Position numbers and translations under genes: made by a program
Assembly: GCF_000315485.1 (NCBI RefSeq)
Contig: NZ_JH992944.1
Span: 62,001-126,000 of the forward strand
Direction of reading: 5' to 3'
Source: Bacteroides oleiciplenus YIT 12058
GTDB lineage: Bacteria > Bacteroidota > Bacteroidia > Bacteroidales > Bacteroidaceae
Length of the DNA: 64,000 bases
In this document: positions 8,243 through 16,600 of the stretch, piece after piece
Layout of the letters: every line of letters starts with the position of its first letter
How positions within the stretch are numbered: position 1 is the stretch's first letter
Notes under the pieces: generated by a model
Seen by the model: the letters and a program-made list of their open reading frames with translations, nothing else
What the model was told of the DNA's origin: nothing
Database searches by the model: none

Positions 8243-9307
8243 ATGATGCTGATGACGATTGAATTTGATAACCTGCACGCGCTTCTGCGTGACCTTTACA
8301 CGGATATGATGCCGTTGTGTGGAGATATGGCAGGTGTGGCGAAAGGCATCGCGGGACTGGGTGCGCTGTTCTATGTGGCACTCCGGGTATGGCAGTCGCT
8401 CGCCCGTGCCGAGCCGATAGACGTGTACCCGATGCTGCGCCCCTTCGTGATAGGTTTCTGCATCCTCTTCTTCCCGACCGTCGTACTGGGTACGCTCAAC
8501 GGGGTGTTAAGCCCCATCGTGCAGGGTACGGCAAAGATGCAGGAGGGGCAGACAATGGACATGAACAAGTATCGCGAACAAAAAGACAAGCTGGAATACG
8601 AGTCCAAGATGCGCAACCCCGAAACGGCTTATCTGGTGTCGCAGGAAGAGTTCGACAAGCAGTTGGAGGAATTGGGCTGGGGACCGGAAGATATGTGGAC
8701 CATGACGGGCATGTACCTCGACCGGAAGATGTACGAGGTGAAGAAATGGGTGCGCGACCTCATGCGTGAAGCGTTGGAACTGATGTTCGCCGCCGCCTCC
8801 CTGCTGATTGACACGCTGCGCACGTTCTTTCTGATAGTGCTCTCGATACTCGGACCGATAGTTTTCGCGCTTTCGGTATGGGACGGCTTCCAAAGCACGC
8901 TCTCGCAGTGGTTCAGCCGTTACATACAGATTTACCTGTGGCTTCCCGTATCGGATTTGTTCAGCAGCATGCTTGCCCGCATACAGGTGTTGATGCTGCA
9001 AAAGGACATCGAGGCGATGCAGAACAACCCCGACTTCTCGCTCGATTCGGGGGACGGGGTTTACATCGTGTTCATGATCATCGGTATTCTCGGCTACTTC
9101 ACTATCCCGACCGTAGCGGGCTGGATTGTACAAGCAGGAGGCGGTGCGGGTAATTACAGCCGTCATGTGAATACAGCCGGGGCGTTGGCGGGCGGTATCG
9201 CCGGAGCCGCCGCCGGAAACGTGGGGGGACGTATCGGACGCGGTGCTGCCTCCGCCGGACGCTTCGCCAAGAAACAAGCGGGCAAAATATTCAGGAGGAA
9301 TAAATAA
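8243..9307 (+). CDS. traJ: TraJ, VirB6-like polytopic membrane protein
   Basis: A 354-residue inner-membrane protein. Hydrophobic segments lie near residues 28-50, 70-95, 178-205 and 270-300. A Gly/Ala-rich tail follows (GALAGGIAGAAAGNVGGRIGRG) and a basic C-terminus. The central conserved segment SILGPIVFALSVWDGFQSTLSQWFSRYIQIYLW is characteristic of the Bacteroides TraJ family. By analogy with VirB6/TrbL it forms part of the channel. It is tightly linked to traI (3 bp) and traK. Confidence 0.88.
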   Translation: MMLMTIEFDNLHALLRDLYTDMMPLCGDMAGVAKGIAGLGALFYVALRVWQSLARAEPIDVYPMLRPFVIGFCILFFPTVVLGTLNGVLSPIVQGTAKMQEGQTMDMNKYREQKDKLEYESKMRNPETAYLVSQEEFDKQLEELGWGPEDMWTMTGMYLDRKMYEVKKWVRDLMREALELMFAAASLLIDTLRTFFLIVLSILGPIVFALSVWDGFQSTLSQWFSRYIQIYLWLPVSDLFSSMLARIQVLMLQKDIEAMQNNPDFSLDSGDGVYIVFMIIGILGYFTIPTVAGWIVQAGGGAGNYSRHVNTAGALAGGIAGAAAGNVGGRIGRGAASAGRFAKKQAGKIFRRNK

Positions 9308-9325
9308 CGGTATAAAAAATAATGT

Positions 9326-9949
9326 ATGGAATTTAAGTCATTAAAAAATATTGAAACGTCGTTCAGGCAGATACGCCTGTTCGGGATAATTTTCCTCGCG
9401 TTGTGTGCCGTGGTCGTGGTTTACTCGCTATGGAGTTCCTACACCTTTGCGGAGAAACAACGGGAAAAGATTTATGTGCTGGACGGCGGCAAGTCGTTGA
9501 TGCTCGCCCTTTCGCAGGACCTCTCACAGAACCGTCCGGCGGAGGCACGCGAGCACGTGCGCCGCTTTCATGAACTGTTCTTCACCTTGTCGCCCGAAAA
9601 GAGCGCGATTGAGCACAACGTGAAAAGGGCGTTGCTGCTGGCGGACAAGAGTGCCTACAACTACTATTCGGATTTTGCGGAGAAGGGTTACTACAACCGC
9701 CTGATTGCCGGGAACATCAATCAGGTGTTGCAGGTGGACAGTGTGGTATGCGACTTCGACGGCTATCCCTACAAGGTGAACACGTATGCCCGGCAGATGA
9801 TTATCCGTTCGAGCAACGTCACCCAAAGAAGCCTCGTCACCACCTGCCGCCTGCTGAACGCGAGCCGCTCGGACGACAACCCGAACGGGTTCACCATCGA
9901 AGGCTTCACGATATTGGAGAACAAGGATTTACAAACATTAAAACGATGA
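9326..9949 (+). CDS. traK: TraK, VirB8-like conjugal transfer protein
   Basis: A 207-residue protein with one N-terminal membrane helix (about residues 19-38, LFGIIFLALCAVVVVYSLWS) and a periplasmic domain. The FRQIRLFGI start and YVLDGGKSLMLALSQDLSQNRPAEAREHVRRFHELFFTLSP segment are hallmarks of Bacteroides TraK. Topology and fold correspond to VirB8, the periplasmic scaffold of type IV secretion. Its stop overlaps the traL start (ATGA at 9946-9949). Confidence 0.9.
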   Translation: MEFKSLKNIETSFRQIRLFGIIFLALCAVVVVYSLWSSYTFAEKQREKIYVLDGGKSLMLALSQDLSQNRPAEAREHVRRFHELFFTLSPEKSAIEHNVKRALLLADKSAYNYYSDFAEKGYYNRLIAGNINQVLQVDSVVCDFDGYPYKVNTYARQMIIRSSNVTQRSLVTTCRLLNASRSDDNPNGFTIEGFTILENKDLQTLKR

Positions 9950-10263
9950 GTATGATAAACAAGCTATCAGACAAGGCGGACGAATGGCTGCGCCGTATAT
10001 GCGGACGGCTCACGCCGGGGAAACGGCTGGCGGTCATTCTGACGATGCTCCTTACATTCAGTTTCCTTTCCATTTATATGACCGTGAGTTCCATCTACAA
10101 CATGGGCAGGCGGGATGCGGAAAAGGAGATGATAGAGATAGAACATATCCGGGACATCAACTTGCGCAGGGAGCGCAAGGACAGTATCAACAACCTTTTA
10201 AAACAGTATGATTATGGGACAGAACAGAAATCCGACCTCCTCCCCGAAGGAGGCAAAGCCTAA
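9946..10263 (+). CDS. traL: TraL, DUF3989 small membrane protein
   Basis: A 105-residue protein with a single membrane helix (about residues 28-46, LAVILTMLLTFSFLSIYMTV) after a short basic N-terminus, and a charged C-terminus. I chose the ATG at 9946 (MSMINKLSDKADEW), which overlaps the traK stop codon; a longer in-frame reading from 9748 would lie inside traK. It belongs to DUF3989. The 3' end overlaps traM by 56 bp. Confidence 0.82.
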   Translation: MSMINKLSDKADEWLRRICGRLTPGKRLAVILTMLLTFSFLSIYMTVSSIYNMGRRDAEKEMIEIEHIRDINLRRERKDSINNLLKQYDYGTEQKSDLLPEGGKA

Positions 10264-11554
10264 GAAGCCGCTGACCGAACAGCAACGGCAGAGGCGCAAG
10301 AAAATGCTCGTCTATCCGCTTATGGGAGTGCTTTTCATCGGCTCGATGTGGCTGATATTCGCCCCGTCCTCCGAAGATAAGGAAAAGGATATGCAGGGGC
10401 AGAGTTTTAACACCGAAATGCCGTCGCCTGACGGCGGCGGTATTATCGGTGACAAACAGAAAGCCTACGAGCAGGCTCGTCTGGAAGAGAAACGGACGGA
10501 GCGCAACCATGAGATGCAGAGCCTCGCCTCACTCTTCAACGGCAATGCGGAAGAGGAAACGGAGGCGGATGCCGGAAACTACGACTTGGCACAGCCGGGG
10601 ACAGACATAGGCACGGGCGGAAACCGACCGTCCGCGATAAAATCCTCCGCCACGGCTTACCACGACATCAACCGCACGCTGGGAAACTTCTACGAGCAAC
10701 CCAAAGAGGACAGCGAGAAAGAAGAACTCCGCCGGCGTGTCGAGGAGCTGGAAGCGCAGGCGGCGGCAGGCAAGGATGCCGCACCGGGCATTGACGACCA
10801 GATGGCTCTGTTGGAAAGGTCGTACCAGCTTGCCGCCCAATATATGCCCGCAGGCGGAAAGAAGCCGACAGAAGAGGATGGCAGCCGGGCACGTGCGGAA
10901 AAGAAACGGAACGGCAACCTTGTGAACGGGAAGGCGACCGTGGAGGCGGTGTCGCAAGTGGAGCATGAAGTCGTGACGGCTCTTGCGCAGCCGATGAGCA
11001 ACGCGGAATTTGTGGCGGCGTGTTCGGGTGAACGCAACTACGATTTCCATACTGCCGTCGGTACGGCTTCGACCGTTGAAAAGAATACCATTTCGGCGTG
11101 CGTGCATGGCAACCAGACTATCATCGACGGGCAGACGGTACGCCTCAGGCTATTGGAAGCGATGGAGGTGGCGGACATGGTCATCCCGCGCAATGCGGTG
11201 GTAGCCGGTGCCGCCCGGATACAGGGTGAACGGCTCGGCATTGAAATCACCTCGCTGGAATACGGCGGCACGATAGTGCCGGTTGAATTGTCGGTGTTTG
11301 ACAGCGACGGGCAGGAAGGCATCTTCATCCCGAACTCGATGGAGGTGAGCGCCGCCAAAGAGGTAGCCGCCAACATGGGCAGTTCGCTGGGAAGCAGCAT
11401 CAATATCTCGACCGATGCCGGGGCACAACTCGCCTCCGATTTGGGAAAAGGGGTGATACAGGGGGCGAGCCAGTACATAGCCAAGAAAATGCGCACCGTC
11501 AAGGTACATCTGAAAGCAGGTTACAAGGTCATGCTGTACCAACCGGAAAACTAA
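10208..11554 (+). CDS. traM: TraM, VirB10-like conjugal transfer protein
   Basis: A 448-residue protein with a cytoplasmic basic N-terminus, one membrane helix (about residues 34-52, MLVYPLMGVLFIGSMWLIF), a long Glu/Ala-rich periplasmic spacer with a coiled-coil stretch (about residues 158-176), and a conserved C-terminal domain. The C-terminal domain contains ISACVHGNQTIIDGQTVRLRLLEAM and VIPRNAVVAGAARIQGERLGIEI. This is the TraM/VirB10 type that bridges inner and outer membranes. It overlaps traL, indicating coupled translation. Confidence 0.92.
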   Translation: MIMGQNRNPTSSPKEAKPKKPLTEQQRQRRKKMLVYPLMGVLFIGSMWLIFAPSSEDKEKDMQGQSFNTEMPSPDGGGIIGDKQKAYEQARLEEKRTERNHEMQSLASLFNGNAEEETEADAGNYDLAQPGTDIGTGGNRPSAIKSSATAYHDINRTLGNFYEQPKEDSEKEELRRRVEELEAQAAAGKDAAPGIDDQMALLERSYQLAAQYMPAGGKKPTEEDGSRARAEKKRNGNLVNGKATVEAVSQVEHEVVTALAQPMSNAEFVAACSGERNYDFHTAVGTASTVEKNTISACVHGNQTIIDGQTVRLRLLEAMEVADMVIPRNAVVAGAARIQGERLGIEITSLEYGGTIVPVELSVFDSDGQEGIFIPNSMEVSAAKEVAANMGSSLGSSINISTDAGAQLASDLGKGVIQGASQYIAKKMRTVKVHLKAGYKVMLYQPEN

Positions 11555-11578
11555 GTTGAAAACCAATTTTTATTATTT

Positions 11579-11595
11579 ACCACTAAATCCACAGT
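11579..11595 (+). promoter_or_regulatory. Conserved leader motif before traN
   Basis: ACCACTAAATCCACAGT lies 4 bp upstream of the traN ATG and is another copy of the motif seen before mobA, traE and traI. Confidence 0.5.
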
Positions 11596-11599
11596 TAAA

Positions 11600-12655
11600 A
11601 TGAAAAAGTATTTTGTAATGATGTTCGCCCTTATCATGGGCGCAGGTGCGGCAAACGCACAGGAAGTGAAAACAGATGAGAACGGGAAACAGGAAATCCG
11701 GGTGTCGGAAGTGAAAGTTTCGGAAGGGGAAGTTTCGGATGCACAGGTCCCGGAGGACGCAAAGGAACTGACCTTGCGGAAAGACGTGTACCCGCAGCAG
11801 GAAGAGGACGGGGATTTATACCACGGGCTCAGCCGCAAGCTGACCTTTGACCGGATGATACCACCTCATGGCTTGGAAGTGACGTATGACAAGACGGTAC
11901 ATATCATTTTTCCGAGTATGGTGCGCTATGTGGATTTGGGTTCGCCCAATCTGATTGCCGGGAAAGCGGACGGGGCTGAAAACGTGATCCGTGTCAAGGC
12001 TACGGTGAAGAATTTCCGTCAGGAAACGAACATGAGCGTGATTACCGAAGACGGTGCGTTCTATACGTTCAACGTGAAATATGCCGACGAGCCGCTGCTC
12101 TTGAACGTGGAGATGTGTGACTTCATCCACGACGGCGAGGCGGTGAACCGTCCGAACAACGCGATGGAAATATACCTGAAGGAGCTGGGCAGCGAAAGCC
12201 CGATGCTCGTCCATCTGATAATGAAGTCCATCCACAAGCAGGACAAGCGTGAGGTGAAGCATATCGGCTGCAAGCGTTTCGGCATCCAGTACCTTTTGAA
12301 AGGTATCTACACACATAACGGCTTGCTGTATTTCCATACGCAGATAAAGAACAGTTCCAACGTGCCGTTTGACGTGGACTTTATCACGTTCAAAATCGTG
12401 GACAAGAAGGTCGCCAAGCGTACCGCCATTCAGGAACAGGTCATTTTTCCGCTGCGTGCGTACAACTATGCCACCCGCATTGCCGGAAAGAAAAACGAGT
12501 GTACGGTGTTCACGATGGACAAGTTCACCATTCCCGATGACAAACAACTCGTGGTGGAACTGAACGAGAAGAACGGGGGCAGACATCAGTCATTCGTGAT
12601 TGAGAATGAAGACCTCGTGCGTGCGAAAGTGATTGACGAACTGAAAGTACAATGA
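11600..12655 (+). CDS. traN: TraN, DUF4138 conjugal transfer protein (VirB9-like)
   Basis: A 351-residue secreted protein with a signal peptide (MKKYFVMMFALIMGAGAANAQ, cleavage after ANA). A short segment of near repeats follows (VSEVKVSEGEVSDAQV). The main domain contains VTYDKTVHIIFPSMVRYVDLGS and a C-terminal beta-rich part ending FVIENEDLVRAKVIDELKVQ. It belongs to DUF4138, TraN of CTnDOT. It is the probable VirB9 counterpart and outer-membrane partner of TraM. It overlaps traO by 4 bp. Confidence 0.9.
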   Translation: MKKYFVMMFALIMGAGAANAQEVKTDENGKQEIRVSEVKVSEGEVSDAQVPEDAKELTLRKDVYPQQEEDGDLYHGLSRKLTFDRMIPPHGLEVTYDKTVHIIFPSMVRYVDLGSPNLIAGKADGAENVIRVKATVKNFRQETNMSVITEDGAFYTFNVKYADEPLLLNVEMCDFIHDGEAVNRPNNAMEIYLKELGSESPMLVHLIMKSIHKQDKREVKHIGCKRFGIQYLLKGIYTHNGLLYFHTQIKNSSNVPFDVDFITFKIVDKKVAKRTAIQEQVIFPLRAYNYATRIAGKKNECTVFTMDKFTIPDDKQLVVELNEKNGGRHQSFVIENEDLVRAKVIDELKVQ

Positions 12656-13236
12656 CCATGAAGAAGTCCATTATTATTCTAAGCGTGTTGCTTGCCCTGA
12701 TTGCAGGGCGGGCACACGCCCAACGCTGCCTCCCCAAGATGAGGGGCGTTGAACTCCGTACAGGCATGGCGGACGGATTTTACTCGCACGCCAACCGTGC
12801 GGAAACGGGCTATTATTTCGGGGCGGCTCTCGCCACGTACACCAAAGGCGGAAACAAATGGGTGTTCGGCGGTGAATACCTGCTGCGCAACCATCCTTAT
12901 AAGGACATCCGCATCCCCACGGCACAGTTCACGGTGGAGGGCGGCTACCATTATAATTTCCTTTCGGACGCACGAAAAATATTCTTCCTGTATATCGGAG
13001 GCTCGGCGTTGGCAGGCTATGAAACGGTAAACTGGGGCGAAAAGGTACTGTTCGACGGTTCACGGCTGACGGGAAAGGACGCTTTCGTGTATGGTGGCGC
13101 TCTTACGCTGGATTTGGAAGTCTATGTAGCCGACGGGGTGGCGTTGCTGGCAAATGTGCGTGAAAGATGCTTGTGGGGCGGTTCATCGGAACGGCTGCAT
13201 TTCCAGTTCGGAGCAGGACTAAAAATTATTCTTTAA
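12652..13236 (+). CDS. traO: TraO, conjugal transfer protein
   Basis: A 194-residue secreted protein with a signal peptide cleaved after AHA. Alternating beta-strand patterns ending in an aromatic/hydrophobic C-terminus (LHFQFGAGLKIIL) suggest an outer-membrane barrel. GVELRTGMADGF and YLLRNHPYKDIRIPTAQFTVEGGYHYNF are typical of the Bacteroides TraO family. The start ATG overlaps the traN stop; a second ATG two codons downstream (12658) is equally possible. Confidence 0.87.
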   Translation: MTMKKSIIILSVLLALIAGRAHAQRCLPKMRGVELRTGMADGFYSHANRAETGYYFGAALATYTKGGNKWVFGGEYLLRNHPYKDIRIPTAQFTVEGGYHYNFLSDARKIFFLYIGGSALAGYETVNWGEKVLFDGSRLTGKDAFVYGGALTLDLEVYVADGVALLANVRERCLWGGSSERLHFQFGAGLKIIL

Positions 13237-13264
13237 CTGATTATCAATTAAAAACAGAGAAACA

Positions 13265-13717
13265 ATGAAAAAGATACTATCCAATATACTTGTATGCGGC
13301 TATGTGTTAGCCGCCCTCTTTTGCTGTGTGGCTTGTGATAATGACTTGGACGTTCAGCAGTCTTATCCGTTCACGGTGGAAATGATGCCGGTTCCCAACA
13401 AGGTAGCCAAAGGGCAAACGGTAGAGATACGCTGCGAATTGAAAAAGGAAGGCGACTATGCAAATGCCGTCTATACCATCCGTTACTTCCAGTTCGAGGG
13501 AGCAGGCAGCCTGAAAACGGAGAACGGCATCGTGTTCCAACCCAATGATCGTTATCTGCTGGAAAACGAGAAATTCCGTTTGTACTATACCTCCGCCAGC
13601 GATGAGGCACAGAATTTCATCGTGGTGGTAGAGGATAATTTCGGGAAGTCCTTTGAACTGGAATTTAACCTGAACAATGACAATAAGGAGGATGAGAAAG
13701 GGGGTGCGGATGAATAA
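13265..13717 (+). CDS. traQ: TraQ, DUF3872 lipoprotein
   Basis: A 150-residue lipoprotein: lipobox VACD near residue 24, followed by a beta-rich domain (YPFTVEMMPVPNKVAKGQTVEIRCELKKEG) of Ig-like appearance. This matches DUF3872, TraQ in CTnDOT. In CTnDOT a primase-like traP lies between traO and traQ, but here only 28 bp separate them, so traP is absent from this position. The C-terminus is acidic and overlaps the next gene by 8 bp. Confidence 0.85.
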   Translation: MKKILSNILVCGYVLAALFCCVACDNDLDVQQSYPFTVEMMPVPNKVAKGQTVEIRCELKKEGDYANAVYTIRYFQFEGAGSLKTENGIVFQPNDRYLLENEKFRLYYTSASDEAQNFIVVVEDNFGKSFELEFNLNNDNKEDEKGGADE

Positions 13718-13994
13718 AGTGTTCATAGAAGTTGCGGGCAACACGCTTGAAACCAAATTGGAAGCCGTGCCGCAGGTGGGCGATGAACTCATATTTTCAG
13801 TGGATTTGCTTACGCCTGCCGCACAGTCCTATCTGACAAACCCGCTGTTTGCCGCCCTCGCTCCGGAGATTCCGCCACTGGTCAGCGCATTGGAATACTA
13901 TACGGGGCGTGTGTATCTGGTAACAGGGAGAACATGGAGGTATGAGAAAAAAGACACACAGTGCCATCTTTCCCTGAAAGGGTTGAAGCGGTAA
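13710..13994 (+). CDS. Conserved hypothetical protein ending the tra operon
   Basis: A 94-residue protein starting at the ATG (13710) that overlaps the traQ stop. I preferred this to the upstream in-frame ATG at 13677, which lies within traQ. It contains VFIEVAGNTLETKLEAVPQVGDELIFSVDLLTP and a C-terminal basic strand pattern TGRTWRYEKKDTQCHLSLK. No membrane segment or known motif is visible. It is translationally coupled to traQ, so probably belongs to the transfer operon. Function unknown. Confidence 0.6.
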   Translation: MNKVFIEVAGNTLETKLEAVPQVGDELIFSVDLLTPAAQSYLTNPLFAALAPEIPPLVSALEYYTGRVYLVTGRTWRYEKKDTQCHLSLKGLKR

Positions 13995-14014
13995 AAGATT
14001 GCATTATATGATAG

Positions 14015-14048
14015 AGGCTTCACCGGACAAACCGGTGGAGCCTTTGCT
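14015..14048 (+). terminator. tra operon terminator
   Basis: A 12-bp stem with one wobble pair (AGGCTTCACCGG 14015-14026, CCGGTGGAGCCT 14032-14043, 5-nt loop) lies 20 bp after the last gene of the rightward operon. The T-run is weak. Confidence 0.65.
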
Positions 14049-14106
14049 GTTCTTATGCAGATATGGAAATGCCGTTTCACCAACCAATAATAACGGCAAA
14101 AAAACA

Positions 14107-14132
14107 ACCTCCGAAAATTCGGAGGTTTCTTC
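14107..14132. terminator. Bidirectional terminator between convergent operons
   Basis: A perfect palindromic stem ACCTCCGAA (14107-14115) / TTCGGAGGT (14118-14126) has A-rich sequence before it and TTTCTT after it. It lies between the tra operon and the leftward accessory operon. Confidence 0.65.
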
Positions 14133-14243
14133 AAGGGCTTTTTGGCTACTTTTGTGCCGCCTTAGCTCACCGTCAAAAGTAGCCGCCGGGCGGCTTTCCA
14201 CCGCCCGTTTCTTTCATTCTGTTTTCTTCATTACTTAAAATTT

Positions 14244-14555
14244 TCATGTCAAAAACTCATTGAGTTCTATGCTGCCTATAAAATTGTAATCTTCTATCGG
14301 AGTATAATCACTGTCAGTCATAGGTATTTCATGCTTGACTATCACTGTTCCTGTATGATTAACCAAGACGTTTAATTCAATCGTATCAAAATCTTTGGTT
14401 TCTCCTGCCCGTATATCGTAAGCGAACAAGCCTTCGGGTAATGTACTTCGATTTACACGGTAATCTGTGAATATAGCCGGGATAGCCTTCTGATTATGAA
14501 TATCCAGCTCAATAAGCTGGAAATCGTCTATTTCATTGATATTTTTCGGACTCAT
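14244..14555 (-). CDS. LPD28-like accessory protein
   Basis: A 103-residue acidic protein. The arrangement FQLIELDIHNQKAIPAIFTDYRVNRSTLPEGLFAYDIRAGE followed by ELNVLVNHTGTVIVKHEIPM resembles the LPD28 domain (large polyvalent protein-associated domain 28) found in mobile elements of gut Bacteroidales. The role is not established. It is the last gene of the leftward accessory operon, reading away from the integrase remnant. Confidence 0.6.
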   Translation of the reverse strand: MSPKNINEIDDFQLIELDIHNQKAIPAIFTDYRVNRSTLPEGLFAYDIRAGETKDFDTIELNVLVNHTGTVIVKHEIPMTDSDYTPIEDYNFIGSIELNEFLT

Positions 14556-14576
14556 ACTTGTATCGTTTTAGGATTG

Positions 14577-14834
14577 TTAAAAATGTACAGACAACAGCCT
14601 GTTGGCTAAAATCATGTCGGGGTTGCTCGTATAGCGTTGGTGCATATAGAAATGGTGCGAGCCGTAACCGTAAGCAAAGAACTTGTCAAGTTCGTTTGTT
14701 TCTGCAAACTTTCTGATACTTTCTCTCAATTCGTCCTCGTTCCTTGCCAATGTAATGATGTTGATAAGGATAAGGAGCATTTCGGGGATTTTATCATCCC
14801 ACATACAAAGCATTGTTTCAAATCTTACTTCCAT
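14577..14834 (-). CDS. Small hypothetical protein of the accessory operon
   Basis: An 85-residue protein, not recognised. It has a hydrophobic helix IPEMLLILINIITLA, an acidic helix RNEDELRESIRKFAETNELDKFF, then AYGYGSHHFYMHQRY, rich in aromatic residues and histidine. Co-directional neighbours 21-26 bp away make it a probable real gene. Confidence 0.55.
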   Translation of the reverse strand: MEVRFETMLCMWDDKIPEMLLILINIITLARNEDELRESIRKFAETNELDKFFAYGYGSHHFYMHQRYTSNPDMILANRLLSVHF

Positions 14835-14860
14835 GATGTTTTATTGTTTTAGGGTTTATA

Positions 14861-16183
14861 TTATGCGCTCATCCGTTGTCGGACAAGTCCGATATTTTTT
14901 CTTACAAGACTGATTATCCGATTGTGATACTTCGTGTCTTGGTTGCACTCGCCACGGGACTGGACGATTTGAAATGTCTCCAATGATATTTCTATCGTTT
15001 CTATCCGTTCATCCCCGATACGTGCGGAGAAAATGAGGGAATCCTTTCTTTTGAAATAATCGTTCGTGAATACACAATGGCGCATTGCTTTTCCTTCCTC
15101 GTAGAACTCCTGTACGCTTTGAAGAACTTGGATGCGGAGTACTCCGTCAGAGAAAACAAGGTCGAAAAACTTAGCTTTCATTTCGGCATACAGGCGTTCG
15201 TTTTCCTGCATCCGTTCCAGTTTCCTGCGTTCACTCTCCTGCCTGTCGATTTCCCGTCTGCGTTCCCGTTCCCTGTCTTCCTTTTCCCGTTGCCTGTTCC
15301 GCATGGCGACAAGGCGGTCGTGTTCGGCTTTCAAGTCGGCAGGACAAACGTATTTTGCGTTCTGCGTGTCCTTGTGGAAGTGTTTCAGCAGGTCGATATA
15401 GTCGCACCATAAAGTTGCATCCTTGATGATGTAGCCGTTACGGATGCAGATTTTTACAGCGTTCCAAAGATTTCCCATTCTGTGGGGGTAGTGGATGAAA
15501 TGAGGTAAAACCGCATATTGTCCTGCTTTAAGCAGCGTTTCCGCTTTGCTGTCCGTCAGAAGTGACCGAAAGAATTTGACGGGGCTGGCATTGTGAAATT
15601 TCCCCTTAAATCCGTTGCGCTTGAATATCGGCAGTACACGTACACGGGGGTAATTGTCGCAATCGGAGATAATATTGTAGATGTCGTGGTGCGGTCTTAT
15701 CTCCATACCACTACCGAAATACCATAAATCTGCATAACAACCTATTCCTCTTAACAGAGCCATTGTTGTTATTTTACCGTCGGGCATTATCCACCGTTGT
15801 GCGACTTCCTGATAAAAATAAGTTGATGCGCTGCCTTTCTTGCTTGTGGATTTAATCATCACGATACGCACAACTTGAAAACCTTGGCAGGTAGTCACGA
15901 CACAGAAGTAATAACACTGGTTGAATGTCCTCTTACGGGTATCACTGACCTTTAGTTCTGCTCCGCAATGCGGACACTTGCATCCGCATAAGGTATCTGC
16001 AAGCGTGGTTCCGCTCTTCCATGTATGCCCACAATCTCCACAAGTGAGGGTGTTCTTTGCCGTACGGTAGGCTATATGCTCAAAACAATGTTTGTATGCC
16101 CATGTTACCTGTTTTTCCGTGATAGGTTTAAGTCTCTTGCTTAATGCCGCAATCTTTCTTTGCTGTGCGTTCTTCGGTTTCAT
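14861..16183 (-). CDS. PcfJ-like protein
   Basis: A 440-residue protein of the PcfJ family, named from the Enterococcus pCF10 transfer region. An N-terminal zinc-ribbon-like segment has two cysteine pairs (CGDCGHTW, about residues 48-51, and CPHCGAEL, about residues 71-74). A charged coiled-coil stretch (REKEDRERERRREIDRQ, about residues 298-345) and a conserved C-terminal LQSVQEFYEEGKAMRHCVFTNDY block typical of PcfJ follow. The function in transfer is unknown. It is adjacent to PcfK (5 bp), and the pair is a standard cargo of CTnDOT-like elements. Confidence 0.85.
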   Translation of the reverse strand: MKPKNAQQRKIAALSKRLKPITEKQVTWAYKHCFEHIAYRTAKNTLTCGDCGHTWKSGTTLADTLCGCKCPHCGAELKVSDTRKRTFNQCYYFCVVTTCQGFQVVRIVMIKSTSKKGSASTYFYQEVAQRWIMPDGKITTMALLRGIGCYADLWYFGSGMEIRPHHDIYNIISDCDNYPRVRVLPIFKRNGFKGKFHNASPVKFFRSLLTDSKAETLLKAGQYAVLPHFIHYPHRMGNLWNAVKICIRNGYIIKDATLWCDYIDLLKHFHKDTQNAKYVCPADLKAEHDRLVAMRNRQREKEDRERERRREIDRQESERRKLERMQENERLYAEMKAKFFDLVFSDGVLRIQVLQSVQEFYEEGKAMRHCVFTNDYFKRKDSLIFSARIGDERIETIEISLETFQIVQSRGECNQDTKYHNRIISLVRKNIGLVRQRMSA

Positions 16184-16188
16184 AATCG

Positions 16189-16596
16189 TCAGAATATAAG
16201 TGTCATTTGTCCGTTATTGCTCTCTTTCTTAGTGTTTAGCTTGCGCTGTGCCATCCGGGTATAGGTTTCATTCTGTACCCGTTGGATGGCTTGCTTGCGT
16301 GCTTCGTCCTTTTCTTCGGTGGTAAGTTCCACGGTATGGTTTACCGTTACTCTTGCGTTGATAGGCTTGCCTATTTCGATGTTGTCCTCGTCATAGTAAT
16401 GAACCGCCATCGAATAGACCTCCCCGTCGGTAAGACCGTTGCAACCGCTTTTCTGTACTTCGTTCAAAATATAGGTACAACAATCGTTGATGTTTTTATT
16501 TGGCTTTTTATAGGTCACGGCAAACAGTTCATCTTCCATTGCCCGTTGTGCCAAATATGCCTGTATCGTTCTTTTAAAATGGGGTGTTGCGTCCAT
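16189..16596 (-). CDS. PcfK-like protein (family includes the Cas9 inhibitor AcrIIA9)
   Basis: A 135-residue protein starting MDATPHFKRTIQAYLAQRAMEDELFA, with DCCTYILNEVQKSGCNGLTDGEVYSMAVHYYDED and an acidic helix VELTTEEKDEARKQAI. This is the PcfK-like family, to which the anti-CRISPR AcrIIA9 has been assigned. The start I chose (16594-16596) lies 4 bp after the preceding stop; a longer reading from 16623 adds 9 residues and overlaps that gene. It is paired with PcfJ. Cas9 inhibition by this copy is untested. Confidence 0.78.
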   Translation of the reverse strand: MDATPHFKRTIQAYLAQRAMEDELFAVTYKKPNKNINDCCTYILNEVQKSGCNGLTDGEVYSMAVHYYDEDNIEIGKPINARVTVNHTVELTTEEKDEARKQAIQRVQNETYTRMAQRKLNTKKESNNGQMTLIF

Positions 16597-16600
16597 GATG

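Noticed and set aside
9748..9945. Longer N-terminus for the traL frame
   Set aside because: The extension lies wholly inside traK in another frame. The ATG at 9946 overlaps the traK stop in the standard coupled arrangement.
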